Positions 1 to 8,771 of a stretch of 64,000 nucleotides of DNA are shown here, in pieces. A model generated the notes under the pieces. It saw only the letters and a program-made list of their open reading frames with translations. It was not told the origin of the DNA and did not search any database. Both the position numbers and the translations under genes were made by a program. Origin of the DNA: Pseudomonadales bacterium (GTDB lineage Bacteria; Pseudomonadota; Gammaproteobacteria; Pseudomonadales; Azotimanducaceae); the NCBI GenBank assembly GCA_022822135.1, contig JAJECH010000001.1, forward strand, positions 1 through 64,000, given 5' to 3'. Numbering within the stretch: position 1 is the stretch's first letter; every line of letters starts with the position of its first letter.

Positions 1-299
1 AATGCCGCCTTGAACATGGCGTCTGGGAGTGGCGCAGCTGGACGGGAGAGGGCTGCAACGTTGGTTGGTCCGATGATCCGTCAAATGGAATCGAGGCGGC
101 AACCGTCGGTTGTTTAGTTAAGGTTATAACTCCCAAATTAATGGTCGTGGCTCAATCAGTACTCGTCTACGGCGGCATTGGATACGCCATTGATCGGGTG
201 AGCGATAACGCACGTGCGAAGCGACCTCACCGCGTTGATGTTGTGATGGTAGAACAGATCTCTGACAGTGACCATTCACCGTCAGAACCTGTGCGCTAG
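1..299 (+). CDS. C-terminal part of an unrecognised protein
   Basis: An open frame (codons from base 3) runs from the window edge to a TAG at 297-299, giving about 98 residues of a protein whose start lies outside the window. The tail has a Trp/Gly/Cys-rich stretch, a weakly hydrophobic segment around VVAQSVLVYGGIGYAI, and a polar acidic end. A second frame is open only to base 117, so the longer one is preferred. I do not recognise the family. Nothing nearby suggests a role: the next gene is convergent. Confidence 0.45.
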   Translation, partial: CRLEHGVWEWRSWTGEGCNVGWSDDPSNGIEAATVGCLVKVITPKLMVVAQSVLVYGGIGYAIDRVSDNARAKRPHRVDVVMVEQISDSDHSPSEPVR

Positions 300-350
300 A
301 TAGACGGTCGCCCAAACGGTTGAACATCGTCCGATGTGGACCGATGCTCG

Positions 351-2045
351 CTATTCTTGACTAGGTTCTGCTTCTACAAAGCCGCCACGCATCATCCGTT
401 CGTGGACGTCAAGTTTGGTTTTCCGTAAATCGGAGACGACATTAGCTTTTTGTTCGATAGCGAGTGTTTGGTTAGTCGATGTCATATATTCAGGCCATTC
501 AGGTAAACCCTCGCCGTTGGGGTCGCCGGTCTTAGCGAAATTGACCCAATACCGCCGCATCATGCTCGCAACTTCTCGATCGGACGTGTCCCAAAGTTCC
601 GGAAAACCATCATCCGCGTTCTCTCCTGCATGCGACTGGAACACGTACTGAATCTCGCCTCCGTGAAACGCTCCGAGTGATCGACCCATACCTTCAAGCG
701 GTGGCGCGTGATTAAAAACGTACACGAACACGTTCTTGTCTTGGTTTTCGACGTGTTGTGCCCATGTCCGCATCTCGGAAGTGAAGATCGCGTCTGACAT
801 CATTTCCTGAGTCGCAGTCTTGGTTGATTTCTCCGCGTCCTCCGTGTAAGCCGCGATCAATTGCTCAGCGTACTCCGGCGCACTGCTACGTAAGTTCGAT
901 TCCCACGCTTCAAGTGGCACTTCCGGAATTTCCGGCCAGAGCATCACACCTTCATCCTTCGTCGATCCGACGATGGTGTCAACACGATTGGCGTCGCCAC
1001 CCGACATTAATAAACGCATTTGTTCGGGAAACATGACGCCGTCGACATAGATTGACCGCCAGGGAACATTGACTTGCTGTTCAACGAGTTTTGCTGCTAT
1101 TTCCCCAGGGGACATTTCCCGCATCTGCGCGATCGCTGATTTACCATCAGCATCCCCGCTTAGCGCCCCCGCGACGCGTTGGCCGACGCCATATCCCGAC
1201 GTGTCCTGTACGCCGGGGGTAGCAAGGAGTAGGAACTCTTCGCCACTTTCGTTGAGTGTGGGGTGTTTTGCAAAACATCCGCCAGATTGACCGATTGCTT
1301 TCTGAAACAATCCACCGCTAAGAGGTGTAGCAACCAAATAGCAGACGCTAATCGAGCCAGCTGATTCACCGAAAATCGTGACGTTATTTGGATCGCCACC
1401 GAAGGCAGCAATGTTGTCCTGTACCCATTGCAACGCGGCAATTTGATCGTAGAGTCCTTGGTTGCCAGATACGCCAGTTTCAGATTCGGCGCTCAATGCT
1501 GGGTGCGCAAAGAAACCCATCAAACCCAGTCGATAGTTCACGGTAACGACGACTACGCCGTCTTGGGCTAATCGGTCACCGTTGTAGATCGTTTCTGATC
1601 CTGAACCCATGATAAAAGCGCCGCCGTGGATCCAGACCATTACAGGCATGGAGGCGTCATTTGAGGAACTGCTTGTCCATACATTGAGATATAGGCAATC
1701 TTCACTGGTTGGTTGCGGGTCCGTGGCGTAAAAGCCTTGCTCTAATGTTGGCTGGTAACAGCGTGACCCAAACTCAGTGGCGTCGCGAACATCCGTCCAT
1801 GCCGTGACTGGTTGTGGATTGCGCCATCGCAAATCGCCGACCGGCGGCGCTGCAAACGGTATACCTTTGAAGGTTTGTATTTCGGGCGCAACGCTGCTGT
1901 ATGCACCTTTAACCGCACCAGAAGCGGTTTGAACGACCAGTTCAGACTCATCCGCTGTTTCGTCTGTTGAATCGCTGGCGAAGACGAGTGAGACAATGAC
2001 GCTACAAAATGAAGCTAGAGCGAGCGAAAGGTACTTAGCGCGCAT
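351..2045 (-). CDS. Secreted type B carboxylesterase (alpha/beta hydrolase)
   Basis: Hydrolyses carboxylic esters; the natural substrate cannot be told. Numbered from the chosen start, the nucleophile Ser228 sits in GESAG, the oxyanion-hole motif HGGAF is near 140-144, Glu365 lies in STKDEG and the catalytic His461 in AFHGGE, so the whole Ser-Glu-His triad is present. N-terminal MRAKYLSLALASFCS plus the hydrophobic run after it is a signal peptide, which places the enzyme in the periplasm or outside the cell. The open frame extends 34 codons further upstream (to 2147), but the ATG at 2043-2045 puts the signal peptide at the N terminus. About 564 residues, normal for the family. Single gene, no obvious operon partner. 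Confidence 0.88.
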   Translation of the reverse strand: MRAKYLSLALASFCSVIVSLVFASDSTDETADESELVVQTASGAVKGAYSSVAPEIQTFKGIPFAAPPVGDLRWRNPQPVTAWTDVRDATEFGSRCYQPTLEQGFYATDPQPTSEDCLYLNVWTSSSSNDASMPVMVWIHGGAFIMGSGSETIYNGDRLAQDGVVVVTVNYRLGLMGFFAHPALSAESETGVSGNQGLYDQIAALQWVQDNIAAFGGDPNNVTIFGESAGSISVCYLVATPLSGGLFQKAIGQSGGCFAKHPTLNESGEEFLLLATPGVQDTSGYGVGQRVAGALSGDADGKSAIAQMREMSPGEIAAKLVEQQVNVPWRSIYVDGVMFPEQMRLLMSGGDANRVDTIVGSTKDEGVMLWPEIPEVPLEAWESNLRSSAPEYAEQLIAAYTEDAEKSTKTATQEMMSDAIFTSEMRTWAQHVENQDKNVFVYVFNHAPPLEGMGRSLGAFHGGEIQYVFQSHAGENADDGFPELWDTSDREVASMMRRYWVNFAKTGDPNGEGLPEWPEYMTSTNQTLAIEQKANVVSDLRKTKLDVHERMMRGGFVEAEPSQE

Positions 2046-2347
2046 GAGAGCGGTACCACGTAACAACCATGAAGAGAACGGCATTATCCTAGTGATATAG
2101 CACGAATTCATGTTCATGCTCTTAACGCAATCGGAAGGTCGAATCACGCTGCTTTCGAAACTCTGCTAACATTTGACTAAACGAGCGTGTTATGTCAACA
2201 CGGTCTGACTACGGCAGATTACCTCAGAATATGAACACAGTTATTCGTATATGTCGTAGCGTTTCGTTTTTTCTCTACGCGGTTAGATAGTGTCCAGCAT
2301 GAATCACACGATCCGACGGATTTTCGTTCAACGGTGAGACTGAATCT

Positions 2348-2746
2348 GTGAAAGTCATTAACTGCCTGATTGCCGTTCTGCTGATCGGACTCGTGTATTT
2401 CATAAGGTTCGACCCTCTTTTGGTGGTTGCGCTACTTACGACCGCGGCGCTGACTTTGCTGACGTTACTGCCTTCTGTGCGAGACGTGTTTATCAGAGGT
2501 TTTGCAATAATCAATACACTCTTTATGTTCTTTTATTTCTATCGATTCTTCTCTGCAGTACCTGTACTCGATCATAGATGGTACGCTGAGATGGAGTATT
2601 TACCAATTTGGATCGTGCTGATTGGTGCGATTGCCTCAATGCATGTGTTGGCGGATAACAGTTGTTGTCTCAAACGGGAGCTTGAGAATCCCGTGCAACT
2701 GACGATTCCTCGATTTTGGGCGAGCTCGCGCGAGCGTCACGCATAG
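2348..2746 (+). CDS. Small integral membrane protein, unknown function
   Basis: A 132-residue protein starting at GTG. It has three to four strongly hydrophobic segments (about residues 3-20, 24-42, 52-70 and 86-101), then a basic, soluble C-terminal tail with a Cys-Cys pair. I do not recognise a family and there is no enzymatic motif. It stands alone between the divergent esterase gene and the convergent glyoxalase-like gene. The regular hydrophobic pattern and lack of a competing frame make it a likely real gene, but the start codon is uncertain because no clear ribosome binding site precedes it. Confidence 0.6.
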   Translation: MKVINCLIAVLLIGLVYFIRFDPLLVVALLTTAALTLLTLLPSVRDVFIRGFAIINTLFMFFYFYRFFSAVPVLDHRWYAEMEYLPIWIVLIGAIASMHVLADNSCCLKRELENPVQLTIPRFWASSRERHA

Positions 2747-2821
2747 CTTCACGTCGCGCGTGCTAAGTGGCGCGAATACCCGCGTCTATAAACCAACTTC
2801 CTTTTAGAAGCGACCTTCAGT

Positions 2822-3241
2822 CTACCACTCGCCGGAATTTGCCATCGATGCCCAAGGTTCTTGCGCAGGCAATGGTCCACCATCTTGCAGTATTTCCACA
2901 CTGATGTTGTCAGGTGACCTGACGAATGCCATATAGCCATCTCGTGGCGGGCGATTGATCGTCACGCCGCCATCCTTCAGTCGTTGGCAAGTGTCGTAAA
3001 TATTCTCGACTTGGTACGCTAAGTGACCGAAGTTTCGTCCGCCTTCAAGTTCTTCTGGATCCCAGTTATGGGTGAGTTCTACTTGCGCTGATTCGTTGCC
3101 AGGCGCGGCAAGAAAGACCAACGTAAATCGCCCCGCTTCGTTGTCAATACGACGGAGTTCCGTTAACCCAAGGAGGTCGCAGTAAAAGTTCAGCGATGCA
3201 TCGATATCGTTCACGCGAACCATTGTGTGTAAGTACTTCAT
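2822..3241 (-). CDS. Glyoxalase I-like VOC family protein
   Basis: Probable lactoylglutathione lyase, which converts the glutathione-methylglyoxal hemithioacetal to S-lactoylglutathione. From the ATG at 3239-3241 the protein is 139 residues, close to the roughly 135 of GloA. The four metal ligands of GloA (His5, Glu56, His74, Glu122 in E. coli) have counterparts here at His5 (MKYLHTM), Glu55, His73 (FGHLAY) and Glu116. An upstream in-frame start at 3277 would add 12 unconserved residues. Transcribed divergently from the SDR gene at 3324. Other VOC enzymes share the fold, so the substrate is inferred from the full ligand set. Confidence 0.8.
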   Translation of the reverse strand: MKYLHTMVRVNDIDASLNFYCDLLGLTELRRIDNEAGRFTLVFLAAPGNESAQVELTHNWDPEELEGGRNFGHLAYQVENIYDTCQRLKDGGVTINRPPRDGYMAFVRSPDNISVEILQDGGPLPAQEPWASMANSGEW

Positions 3242-3323
3242 AGTGCCAAAGTATGTTTCGGAGGACACAGAAGGCAATTTAACCCTCTACATAATGCGAT
3301 TTAGCGAATTAAGGAATTGCGTG

Positions 3324-4112
3324 ATGGATCTTCGTGAAAAAACGTGCATCGTCACTGGTGGAGCAAGTGGCATTGGTGCCGCATGCAGTCGAGCATTCGC
3401 AACCTTGGGAGCGAACGTCGTAGTAGCCGACGTTAATGACGAAGGTGCAAGCACGGTTGCCGCGGAAATCAACGGTCGTGCGGTTCATTGCGACGTCGCG
3501 AAAGAGAGTGACATCAACGCGACGGTTTCTGCTGCGGAGGAAGAGTTCGGTCCCGTTGATCTATTCTTCAGTAATGCAGGAATCGCAACGGGTGGTGATC
3601 CCCTTGAGACCGATATTCAAGACTGGCATGTTCAATGGGACGTAAACGTGATCGCGCACGTCTATGCGATCCGAGCGGTTCTGCCGGGTATGTTGGAACG
3701 TGGGAGTGGCTACTTCGTGCACACGGCGTCAATGGCGGGGATTTTGACGACGCATGGCAACGTACTCTATGCCGCGACAAAGCACGCTGTCGTAGCAATC
3801 GCGGAGTGGATGTCCATCACGTACCACGATCAAGGTATCCGCACGTCTCTACTCGCGCCGCTAGGCGTAAATACGCCCATGTTGGGTAACCGAAATACAC
3901 CTTTCGCTCAAACGGCTGCGGGACCGATAAAGGAACCAGAGGAAGTAGCGGATATGGTGACTGACGCCATTCAGAATGAACGATTTCTTGTTCTCACGGA
4001 CGAAATCGCGCAAACTTGGATGGATCGCAAGAACGGCGATTTAGAGCGCTGGCTGAATGGCATGCGTCGGATGCAGCGCAAAATCGACGATGCGAAGCAG
4101 AAGGGTGTTTGA
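3324..4112 (+). CDS. Short-chain dehydrogenase/reductase (SDR)
   Basis: NAD(P)-dependent oxidoreductase of unknown substrate. The Rossmann motif TGGASGIG lies near residues 11-18, NAG near 85, a Ser in HTASMAG and the catalytic YAATK further on. The ATG at 3324 is preceded by AAGGAA with 7 bases of spacing, so it is chosen over an in-frame start at 3225. About 262 residues, usual for classical SDRs. The stop codon ends two bases before the 3' end of the tRNA-Pro gene on the opposite strand, so read-through transcripts would be antisense to that tRNA. Confidence 0.85.
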   Translation: MDLREKTCIVTGGASGIGAACSRAFATLGANVVVADVNDEGASTVAAEINGRAVHCDVAKESDINATVSAAEEEFGPVDLFFSNAGIATGGDPLETDIQDWHVQWDVNVIAHVYAIRAVLPGMLERGSGYFVHTASMAGILTTHGNVLYAATKHAVVAIAEWMSITYHDQGIRTSLLAPLGVNTPMLGNRNTPFAQTAAGPIKEPEEVADMVTDAIQNERFLVLTDEIAQTWMDRKNGDLERWLNGMRRMQRKIDDAKQKGV

Positions 4113-4113
4113 T

Positions 4114-4190
4114 TGGTCGGAGTGACTGGATTTGAACCAGCGACCCCCGCCTCCCGAAGACGATGCTCTACCAGTCTGAGCTACACTCCG
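4114..4190 (-). tRNA. tRNA-Pro (anticodon CGG)
   Basis: On the minus strand a 77-base cloverleaf can be folded. The acceptor arm CGGAGTG/CACTCCG is followed by A and an encoded CCA. The D arm is closed by GCTC/GAGC, the anticodon stem TCGTC/GGCGG contains two G-U pairs, the loop is TTCGGGA with CGG at 4154-4156, and the T arm is GCTGG-TTCAAAT-CCAGT. The acceptor arm is the C1-G72 type typical of bacterial tRNA-Pro. It lies downstream of ispB on the same strand, 126 bases away. Confidence 0.93.
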
Positions 4191-4203
4191 ACAGAAGGGA
4201 AAT

Positions 4204-4233
4204 ACCGGCATAACGAATTCAATCAATGCCGGT
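4204..4233 (-). terminator. Inverted repeat after ispB, possible terminator
   Basis: ACCGGCAT (4204-4211) and ATGCCGGT (4226-4233) form a perfect 8-bp stem with a 14-base loop between the end of ispB and the tRNA gene. There is no T-run on either side, so a Rho-independent terminator is only one possibility; it might also be an operator or processing stem. Confidence 0.3.
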
Positions 4234-4316
4234 CACGGGTATCTAAGTCGGAAATTCTAGTGAGCGAGAGCCGTGGATATGTCAGTTAGTTTTCGACAAG
4301 AACAAGACTGTGATGG

Positions 4317-5324
4317 CTACTGAATTCGTTCCAATGCAATGTCTGCTAGACGGTTCAAGCCGTCCCGATATCGACTCGGCGGTAAACGAAATAGCGAACT
4401 TTTAGCAAGATGCGTCTGCGCAAGGGCGTTTGCTCGCGTATACCCTAAAGCGCCAGACTGATGAACGACATCCATGATCTGCGAGGTATCGTCGGCGGAT
4501 TGATCTCGAATCGCCGTACGTATGAGTTCCGCGTTCTCTTCGGAAGAGTAGCGCATCGCGAATATGAGCGGTAGCGTAGGTTTACCTTCCTTGAGATCGT
4601 CACCGACGTTTTTCCCCAACTTCTCGCTATCACCAGCGTAATCAAGCAAGTCGTCCATGAGTTGATAGGCGAGACCGAAATGCAGACCAAATAGGCGCGC
4701 CGCTTCAATCTCATCTAAACTGGCATTCGCGAGCGTCGCACCGGTCTCTGCCGCAGCTTGAAAGAGCAGAGCGCTCTTGCACCGGATGATGTCCATGTAG
4801 TCTGCTTCAGTCAGATCTGGATCCCGGACATGCTCAAGCTGCTTGACTTCACCCGCAGCGATGAGATTTGTTGCTTCACTGATCACCGACATGATGTCCA
4901 TGCGATCGAGTTGGACCATGAGTTGGAACGCCCGCGAATAGAGGAAGTCTCCGACTAAGACACTCGGTGCATTCCCCCACAGTAGGTTAACAGTTTTACG
5001 TCCACGTCGACGTTGAGAACGGTCGACAACATCGTCGTGCAATAGTGTGGCGGTATGGAGAAACTCAAGCAATACGGCAAGGGTGACGACCTCCTCCGTC
5101 CGATGTCCAAGTGCACGAGCGACAAGTACTGCGGTCATCGGTCTTAGGCGCTTGCCGCCGGACTTAACGATATACTCGCCGATGGATGCCACCGTCTCCA
5201 CATCCGACGCCAGATTCGATTGAATTAGTTTTTCTGCTGCATTGAGTTCGGATTGAACCAGCTGAGTTACCTCACTCAATGAGGTCGGTAAGTGTGGCTC
5301 GAAAGCTCGGAGAGGGGAACTCAC
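4317..5324 (-). CDS. ispB: Octaprenyl diphosphate synthase (polyprenyl synthase)
   Basis: Trans-prenyltransferase that extends farnesyl diphosphate with isopentenyl diphosphate to make the side chain of ubiquinone or menaquinone. Both aspartate-rich motifs are present: LLHDDVVD (first) and YQLMDDLLDY (second), together with the GGKRLRP substrate motif. The open frame reaches a GTG at 5408; an internal GTG at 5322-5324 gives 335 residues, closer to E. coli IspB (323). Neither has a clear ribosome binding site, so the start is uncertain. It is divergent from rplU, as in many gammaproteobacteria, which supports the assignment over other prenyl synthases. Confidence 0.9.
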   Translation of the reverse strand: MSSPLRAFEPHLPTSLSEVTQLVQSELNAAEKLIQSNLASDVETVASIGEYIVKSGGKRLRPMTAVLVARALGHRTEEVVTLAVLLEFLHTATLLHDDVVDRSQRRRGRKTVNLLWGNAPSVLVGDFLYSRAFQLMVQLDRMDIMSVISEATNLIAAGEVKQLEHVRDPDLTEADYMDIIRCKSALLFQAAAETGATLANASLDEIEAARLFGLHFGLAYQLMDDLLDYAGDSEKLGKNVGDDLKEGKPTLPLIFAMRYSSEENAELIRTAIRDQSADDTSQIMDVVHQSGALGYTRANALAQTHLAKSSLFRLPPSRYRDGLNRLADIALERIQ

Positions 5325-5481
5325 TAGACGGTTGTGCTTAAAAAAGGCCGTTGTAATAGGACAACTAAAGGTTCCCGCACGGTCGCGGGGTATATCGCTA
5401 GCTGCCACGAATGGGTAAAATTCTAATTGCGACCTGACATATAAACGTGTATGTCAGTGTATTCTGCGTTTTATCTTTCGC

Positions 5482-5502
5482 CTAAATCTAATTCGGATTT
5501 AG
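5482..5502 (+). promoter_or_regulatory. Hairpin in the rplU leader
   Basis: CTAAATC (5482-5488) and GATTTAG (5496-5502) are perfect 7-bp arms with a 7-base loop, 39 bases before the rplU start. Ribosomal protein operons are often controlled through leader structures, so a role in rplU-rpmA regulation is possible; the sequence alone does not show it. Confidence 0.3.
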
Positions 5503-5541
5503 CGAAACGTTCTCCTAAGCACGATTCCTAGAGTTGCTGGT

Positions 5542-5853
5542 ATGTTTGCAGTCATTGAAACAGGTGGTAAGCAATATCGCGTTGAGGAAGGCGCACAGCT
5601 TTCTATTGAGAAGCTCGATGCGGAAGTTGGCGCGGACGTCGAGTTCGATCGAGTCTTGATGGTTGCTAATGGTGAGTCCGTAGAAATCGGAACACCTCTT
5701 GTTGAAGGTGCCCGTGTGACCGCGAAAGTCGTGGAACAGGGAAGGCGAGACAAGATTCGCGTCATCAAGTTCAAACGTAGGAAGCACTATTTACGACGCG
5801 CAGGGCACCGACAGAAGTTCACTGCAGTGCAGATCGTAGGCATTTCGCATTAG
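5542..5853 (+). CDS. rplU: 50S ribosomal protein L21
   Basis: Binds 23S rRNA in the large subunit. The 103-residue length equals E. coli L21 and the N terminus [17 protein letters not shown] is the family signature, as is [16 protein letters not shown] near the C terminus. First gene of rplU-rpmA-obgE, with rpmA starting 9 bases after its stop. Upstream is the short divergent promoter region shared with ispB. Confidence 0.98.
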   Translation: MFAVIETGGKQYRVEEGAQLSIEKLDAEVGADVEFDRVLMVANGESVEIGTPLVEGARVTAKVVEQGRRDKIRVIKFKRRKHYLRRAGHRQKFTAVQIVGISH

Positions 5854-5862
5854 GTAGTCGAT

Positions 5863-6120
5863 ATGGCACATAAGAAAGCGGGCGGCAGTACACGAAACGG
5901 GCGCGATTCCGAGTCGAAACGACTAGGGATTAAGCACTTCGGTGGCGAGCAAGTTCAACCCGGCAATATCTTGGTTCGGCAACGTGGCACGAAGTTTCAT
6001 GCCGGCGACAACGTTGGTTGTGGTCGTGATCACACACTTTTTGCCACAGCATCCGGAACTGTCGTATTTCGCAAGCATGGTGAGCACCAGCGCACCTACG
6101 TCAGCGTAGCGACGAACTAA
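5863..6120 (+). CDS. rpmA: 50S ribosomal protein L27
   Basis: Large-subunit protein whose N-terminal tail reaches toward the peptidyl transferase centre. It is 85 residues, as in E. coli. The sequence starts [20 protein letters not shown], the classic L27 N terminus without the cleaved extension seen in Firmicutes, and contains GVKHFGG-like (here GIKHFGG) and the [10 protein letters not shown]-like (here [10 protein letters not shown]) motifs. It sits between rplU and obgE, the usual order. Confidence 0.98.
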   Translation: MAHKKAGGSTRNGRDSESKRLGIKHFGGEQVQPGNILVRQRGTKFHAGDNVGCGRDHTLFATASGTVVFRKHGEHQRTYVSVATN

Positions 6121-6165
6121 CTCCTATTCCAATCGGCGACGCAATCCGATGCCGTCGCATTTCTC

Positions 6166-7302
6166 ATGCTTTTCGTCGATGAAGTCACACTAGACGTGAC
6201 CGCCGGGCGTGGTGGCGACGGTTGTATGAGCTTCCATCGCGGACCTAATCTACCCAAAGGTGGACCTGACGGTGGCAATGGAGGAAATGGAGGAAATGTT
6301 GTCTTTCGGGGCGACGGCTCGCTGAACACGCTCGTAGATTTCAAATACCGACCGATCCTAAAGTCTGAGAATGGACGACAGGGTGGGAGTAGTGTCAAGA
6401 CGGGTGCTAGCGGACGTGACCTAGTTGTTGACGTACCCTGTGGTACGAGTGTGGTGGACGACGCGACGCTAGAGTACGTGGCAGATATTACGTCGCCGGG
6501 GCAGTTGGTAGTCGTTGCGCAAGGCGGCGAAGGTGGACGCGGAAACCACTCATACCGTTCGAGTACCAACCGGGCGCCTCGCGAGTTCGAACATGGCACC
6601 TCTGGCGAGTCAAAGCGTCTGCGTTTACACCTCAAAGTTCTGGCAGATGTTGGTCTATTAGGTAAACCCAACGCAGGTAAATCGACGCTGTTGAGTGTCG
6701 TTTCCTCCTCACGACCCGCGATTGCTGATTACCCGTTTACAACGCTTGTACCGAATCTCGGCGTCGTTCAAGTTGATCCTGCGCGGAGTTTTGTAATGGC
6801 TGACATTCCCGGCTTGATTGAAGGGGCGGCATCCGGACACGGATTAGGCACGCGATTCTTGAAACACCTTAGTCGCACCCATCTCTTACTGCATTTAGTT
6901 GAAGTCGCTCCGGTTGACGGTAGCGACCCCTGTGAGAATTTGGCGACGATCGAGCACGAGGTCGAGACTTTCAGTCAAGCGCTTGCAGAACGCGACGTGT
7001 GGACGGTCGTCACGAAAACTGATATTGCGAGTCCAGATCAACTCCAAGCAGTGGTAGAGAGTCTAAATGCCTTACGCCCTAATCGTCCGATCTTTGAAAT
7101 TTCTGCTGTTACTCAACGCGGTGTGCGGGAGCTGACTTTCGCGCTCATGGAGGCGATAGAGAGCAACCCGAAACTAAACTCCGACGATTCATCCGCGTTA
7201 GATCGAGACGTACTAGACGATATATTGAATCGAACGAAATCTAGAACCTCTTCGACGCCAGACGAAGAGGACCAAGTTGAAGTGATCTATCGTCGTGACT
7301 GA
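6166..7302 (+). CDS. obgE: GTPase Obg/CgtA, ribosome assembly
   Basis: Essential GTPase acting in 50S subunit maturation and stress control. The glycine-rich Obg fold covers about residues 1-157 (GGPDGGNGGNGG at 34-45), followed by the G domain: G1 GKPNAGKST near 166, switch region DYPFTTLVPNLG, G3 DIPGLIEGA. The G4 motif reads TKTD instead of the usual NKxD. The C-terminal end is acidic and short with no OCT domain, as in E. coli. 378 residues. The last 8 bases overlap proB. No clear ribosome binding site precedes the ATG. Confidence 0.97.
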   Translation: MLFVDEVTLDVTAGRGGDGCMSFHRGPNLPKGGPDGGNGGNGGNVVFRGDGSLNTLVDFKYRPILKSENGRQGGSSVKTGASGRDLVVDVPCGTSVVDDATLEYVADITSPGQLVVVAQGGEGGRGNHSYRSSTNRAPREFEHGTSGESKRLRLHLKVLADVGLLGKPNAGKSTLLSVVSSSRPAIADYPFTTLVPNLGVVQVDPARSFVMADIPGLIEGAASGHGLGTRFLKHLSRTHLLLHLVEVAPVDGSDPCENLATIEHEVETFSQALAERDVWTVVTKTDIASPDQLQAVVESLNALRPNRPIFEISAVTQRGVRELTFALMEAIESNPKLNSDDSSALDRDVLDDILNRTKSRTSSTPDEEDQVEVIYRRD

Positions 7303-8422
7303 ACGCACACATGCACCGAGCGAAGTCGGTTCGACTTGGGTTCTGAAGATTGGTAGTTCACTGGTAGCTGACGGCTCTGGGCTGTCGAAGCGGCGCCTCG
7401 ACTCGCTTTGTCAACAGATCACTGAACTGAGGCAAGCCGACGTGAACGTCGTGATCGTTTCCAGCGGTTCGATTTCGGAAGGCATGCACCGGCTTGGGTT
7501 GGTCGAACGCCCCCATGACCTCCCCATGCTTCAAACCGCAGCAGCGGTTGGACAGATGGGGTTGACGCATGCATACGCCACGCGATTCCAGGAGGTGGGT
7601 TTCTCGACGGGTATGGTGTTGTTAACGCACGAGGACCTTAAAGACCGAGAGCGATACCTGAACGCACGTTCGACGATCGAAACCTGTCTGAAACACGACG
7701 TGATCCCTGTGATTAACGAAAACGACTCCGTTTCGACGGATGAGATTCGTTTTGGCGACAACGACACGCTAGCAGCGCGGGTTGCGGCGCTGATACAGGC
7801 GGATGCATTAGTGGTGTTGACTGATCAAGAAGGATTGTTTGAAGCGGATCCACGGACATGCCCTGACGCAAAAATCATCAAACGTGACTCACCTTTCAAC
7901 GATGCGCTGGATGCGATGGTGAATAGTGAACCAGGGCAATTCGGTCGTGGCGGAATGCTCACGAAACTGGAAGCCGCGCGCTTCGCGGCCAAGTCCGGGT
8001 GCGATACTTGGATCATTGACGGTCGCGCAACCGACACACTGATTCGGCTCCTTCGCGGAGATGAAGTCGGTACGCATCTCACCGCCGATATCACACCAGT
8101 AGACGCGCGTAAACAGTGGATAGCAGGTCAGCTTCGAAGTCGCGGCGAACTCACGATCGACGAAGGGGCGGTGCGCGCACTCGTGAGCAATGGCGTAAGT
8201 CTGTTACCGATCGGTGTCAAAGACGTGATTGGAAATTTCCATCGGGGCGATGTCGTAACGGTGTGCGACGACGATGGCAATGAAATTGCGAGAGGGTTGT
8301 CGAATTACAGTGATCAGGAAGCGCGATTGATCAAAGGTCACGCATCCAGCGAGATTGAGAGGTTGCTAGGCTATATGGATGAACCCGAAATGATTCATCG
8401 AGACAATCTGGCTTTAATCTAG
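7295..8422 (+). CDS. proB: Glutamate 5-kinase
   Basis: First step of proline synthesis: ATP-dependent phosphorylation of glutamate to gamma-glutamyl phosphate, in the cytoplasm. The amino acid kinase domain carries WVLKIGSSLV at the N terminus, VIVSSGSI, and ENDSVSTDEIRFGDNDTLAA. The C-terminal ~80 residues form the PUA domain. 375 residues versus 367 in E. coli. It begins at GTG inside the end of obgE, so the two are translationally coupled. Its TAG stop abuts directly the stop of rpsT, which runs on the other strand. proA is not adjacent. Confidence 0.96.
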   Translation: MTERTHAPSEVGSTWVLKIGSSLVADGSGLSKRRLDSLCQQITELRQADVNVVIVSSGSISEGMHRLGLVERPHDLPMLQTAAAVGQMGLTHAYATRFQEVGFSTGMVLLTHEDLKDRERYLNARSTIETCLKHDVIPVINENDSVSTDEIRFGDNDTLAARVAALIQADALVVLTDQEGLFEADPRTCPDAKIIKRDSPFNDALDAMVNSEPGQFGRGGMLTKLEAARFAAKSGCDTWIIDGRATDTLIRLLRGDEVGTHLTADITPVDARKQWIAGQLRSRGELTIDEGAVRALVSNGVSLLPIGVKDVIGNFHRGDVVTVCDDDGNEIARGLSNYSDQEARLIKGHASSEIERLLGYMDEPEMIHRDNLALI

Positions 8423-8689
8423 CTAGCTCGCCAACGCCTTTACTTTGGCATTCAATCGCGACTTATGGCGTGCGGCTTTATTCTTATGAATCAATCCCTT
8501 GTGGGCGTAACGATCGAGAATGCTAGATACGGCGTTAAGTGCGTCCTGAGCCTTCTCTTTGTCGCCCGATTCGATTGCCGTTACGGTTTTCTTAATCGCA
8601 GTGCGCATGGTGCTACGCTTCGCCGAGTTTCGGGCGTTGCGGCGTGCGTTTTGACGTACGCGTTTTTTAGCAGATAAGGTATGTGCCAA
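8423..8689 (-). CDS. rpsT: 30S ribosomal protein S20
   Basis: Binds 16S rRNA early in small-subunit assembly. 88 residues beginning (M)AHTLSAKKRVRQNARRNARN, the basic helical S20 signature. The start codon is TTG (8687-8689) with a poor ribosome binding site. E. coli rpsT also starts with UUG, which is linked to its autogenous translational control, so similar control is likely. It is convergent with proB with no bases between the stops, and back-to-back with murJ, the common arrangement. Confidence 0.97.
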   Translation of the reverse strand: MAHTLSAKKRVRQNARRNARNSAKRSTMRTAIKKTVTAIESGDKEKAQDALNAVSSILDRYAHKGLIHKNKAARHKSRLNAKVKALAS

Positions 8690-8771
8690 ATTGCTGTCTC
8701 AGGAGGCTTAGGCCGTTAGTTGAAGGCGCGAATTTTAGTCACTGCAATGCGAGAACCAAGCTGCTCGAAGC

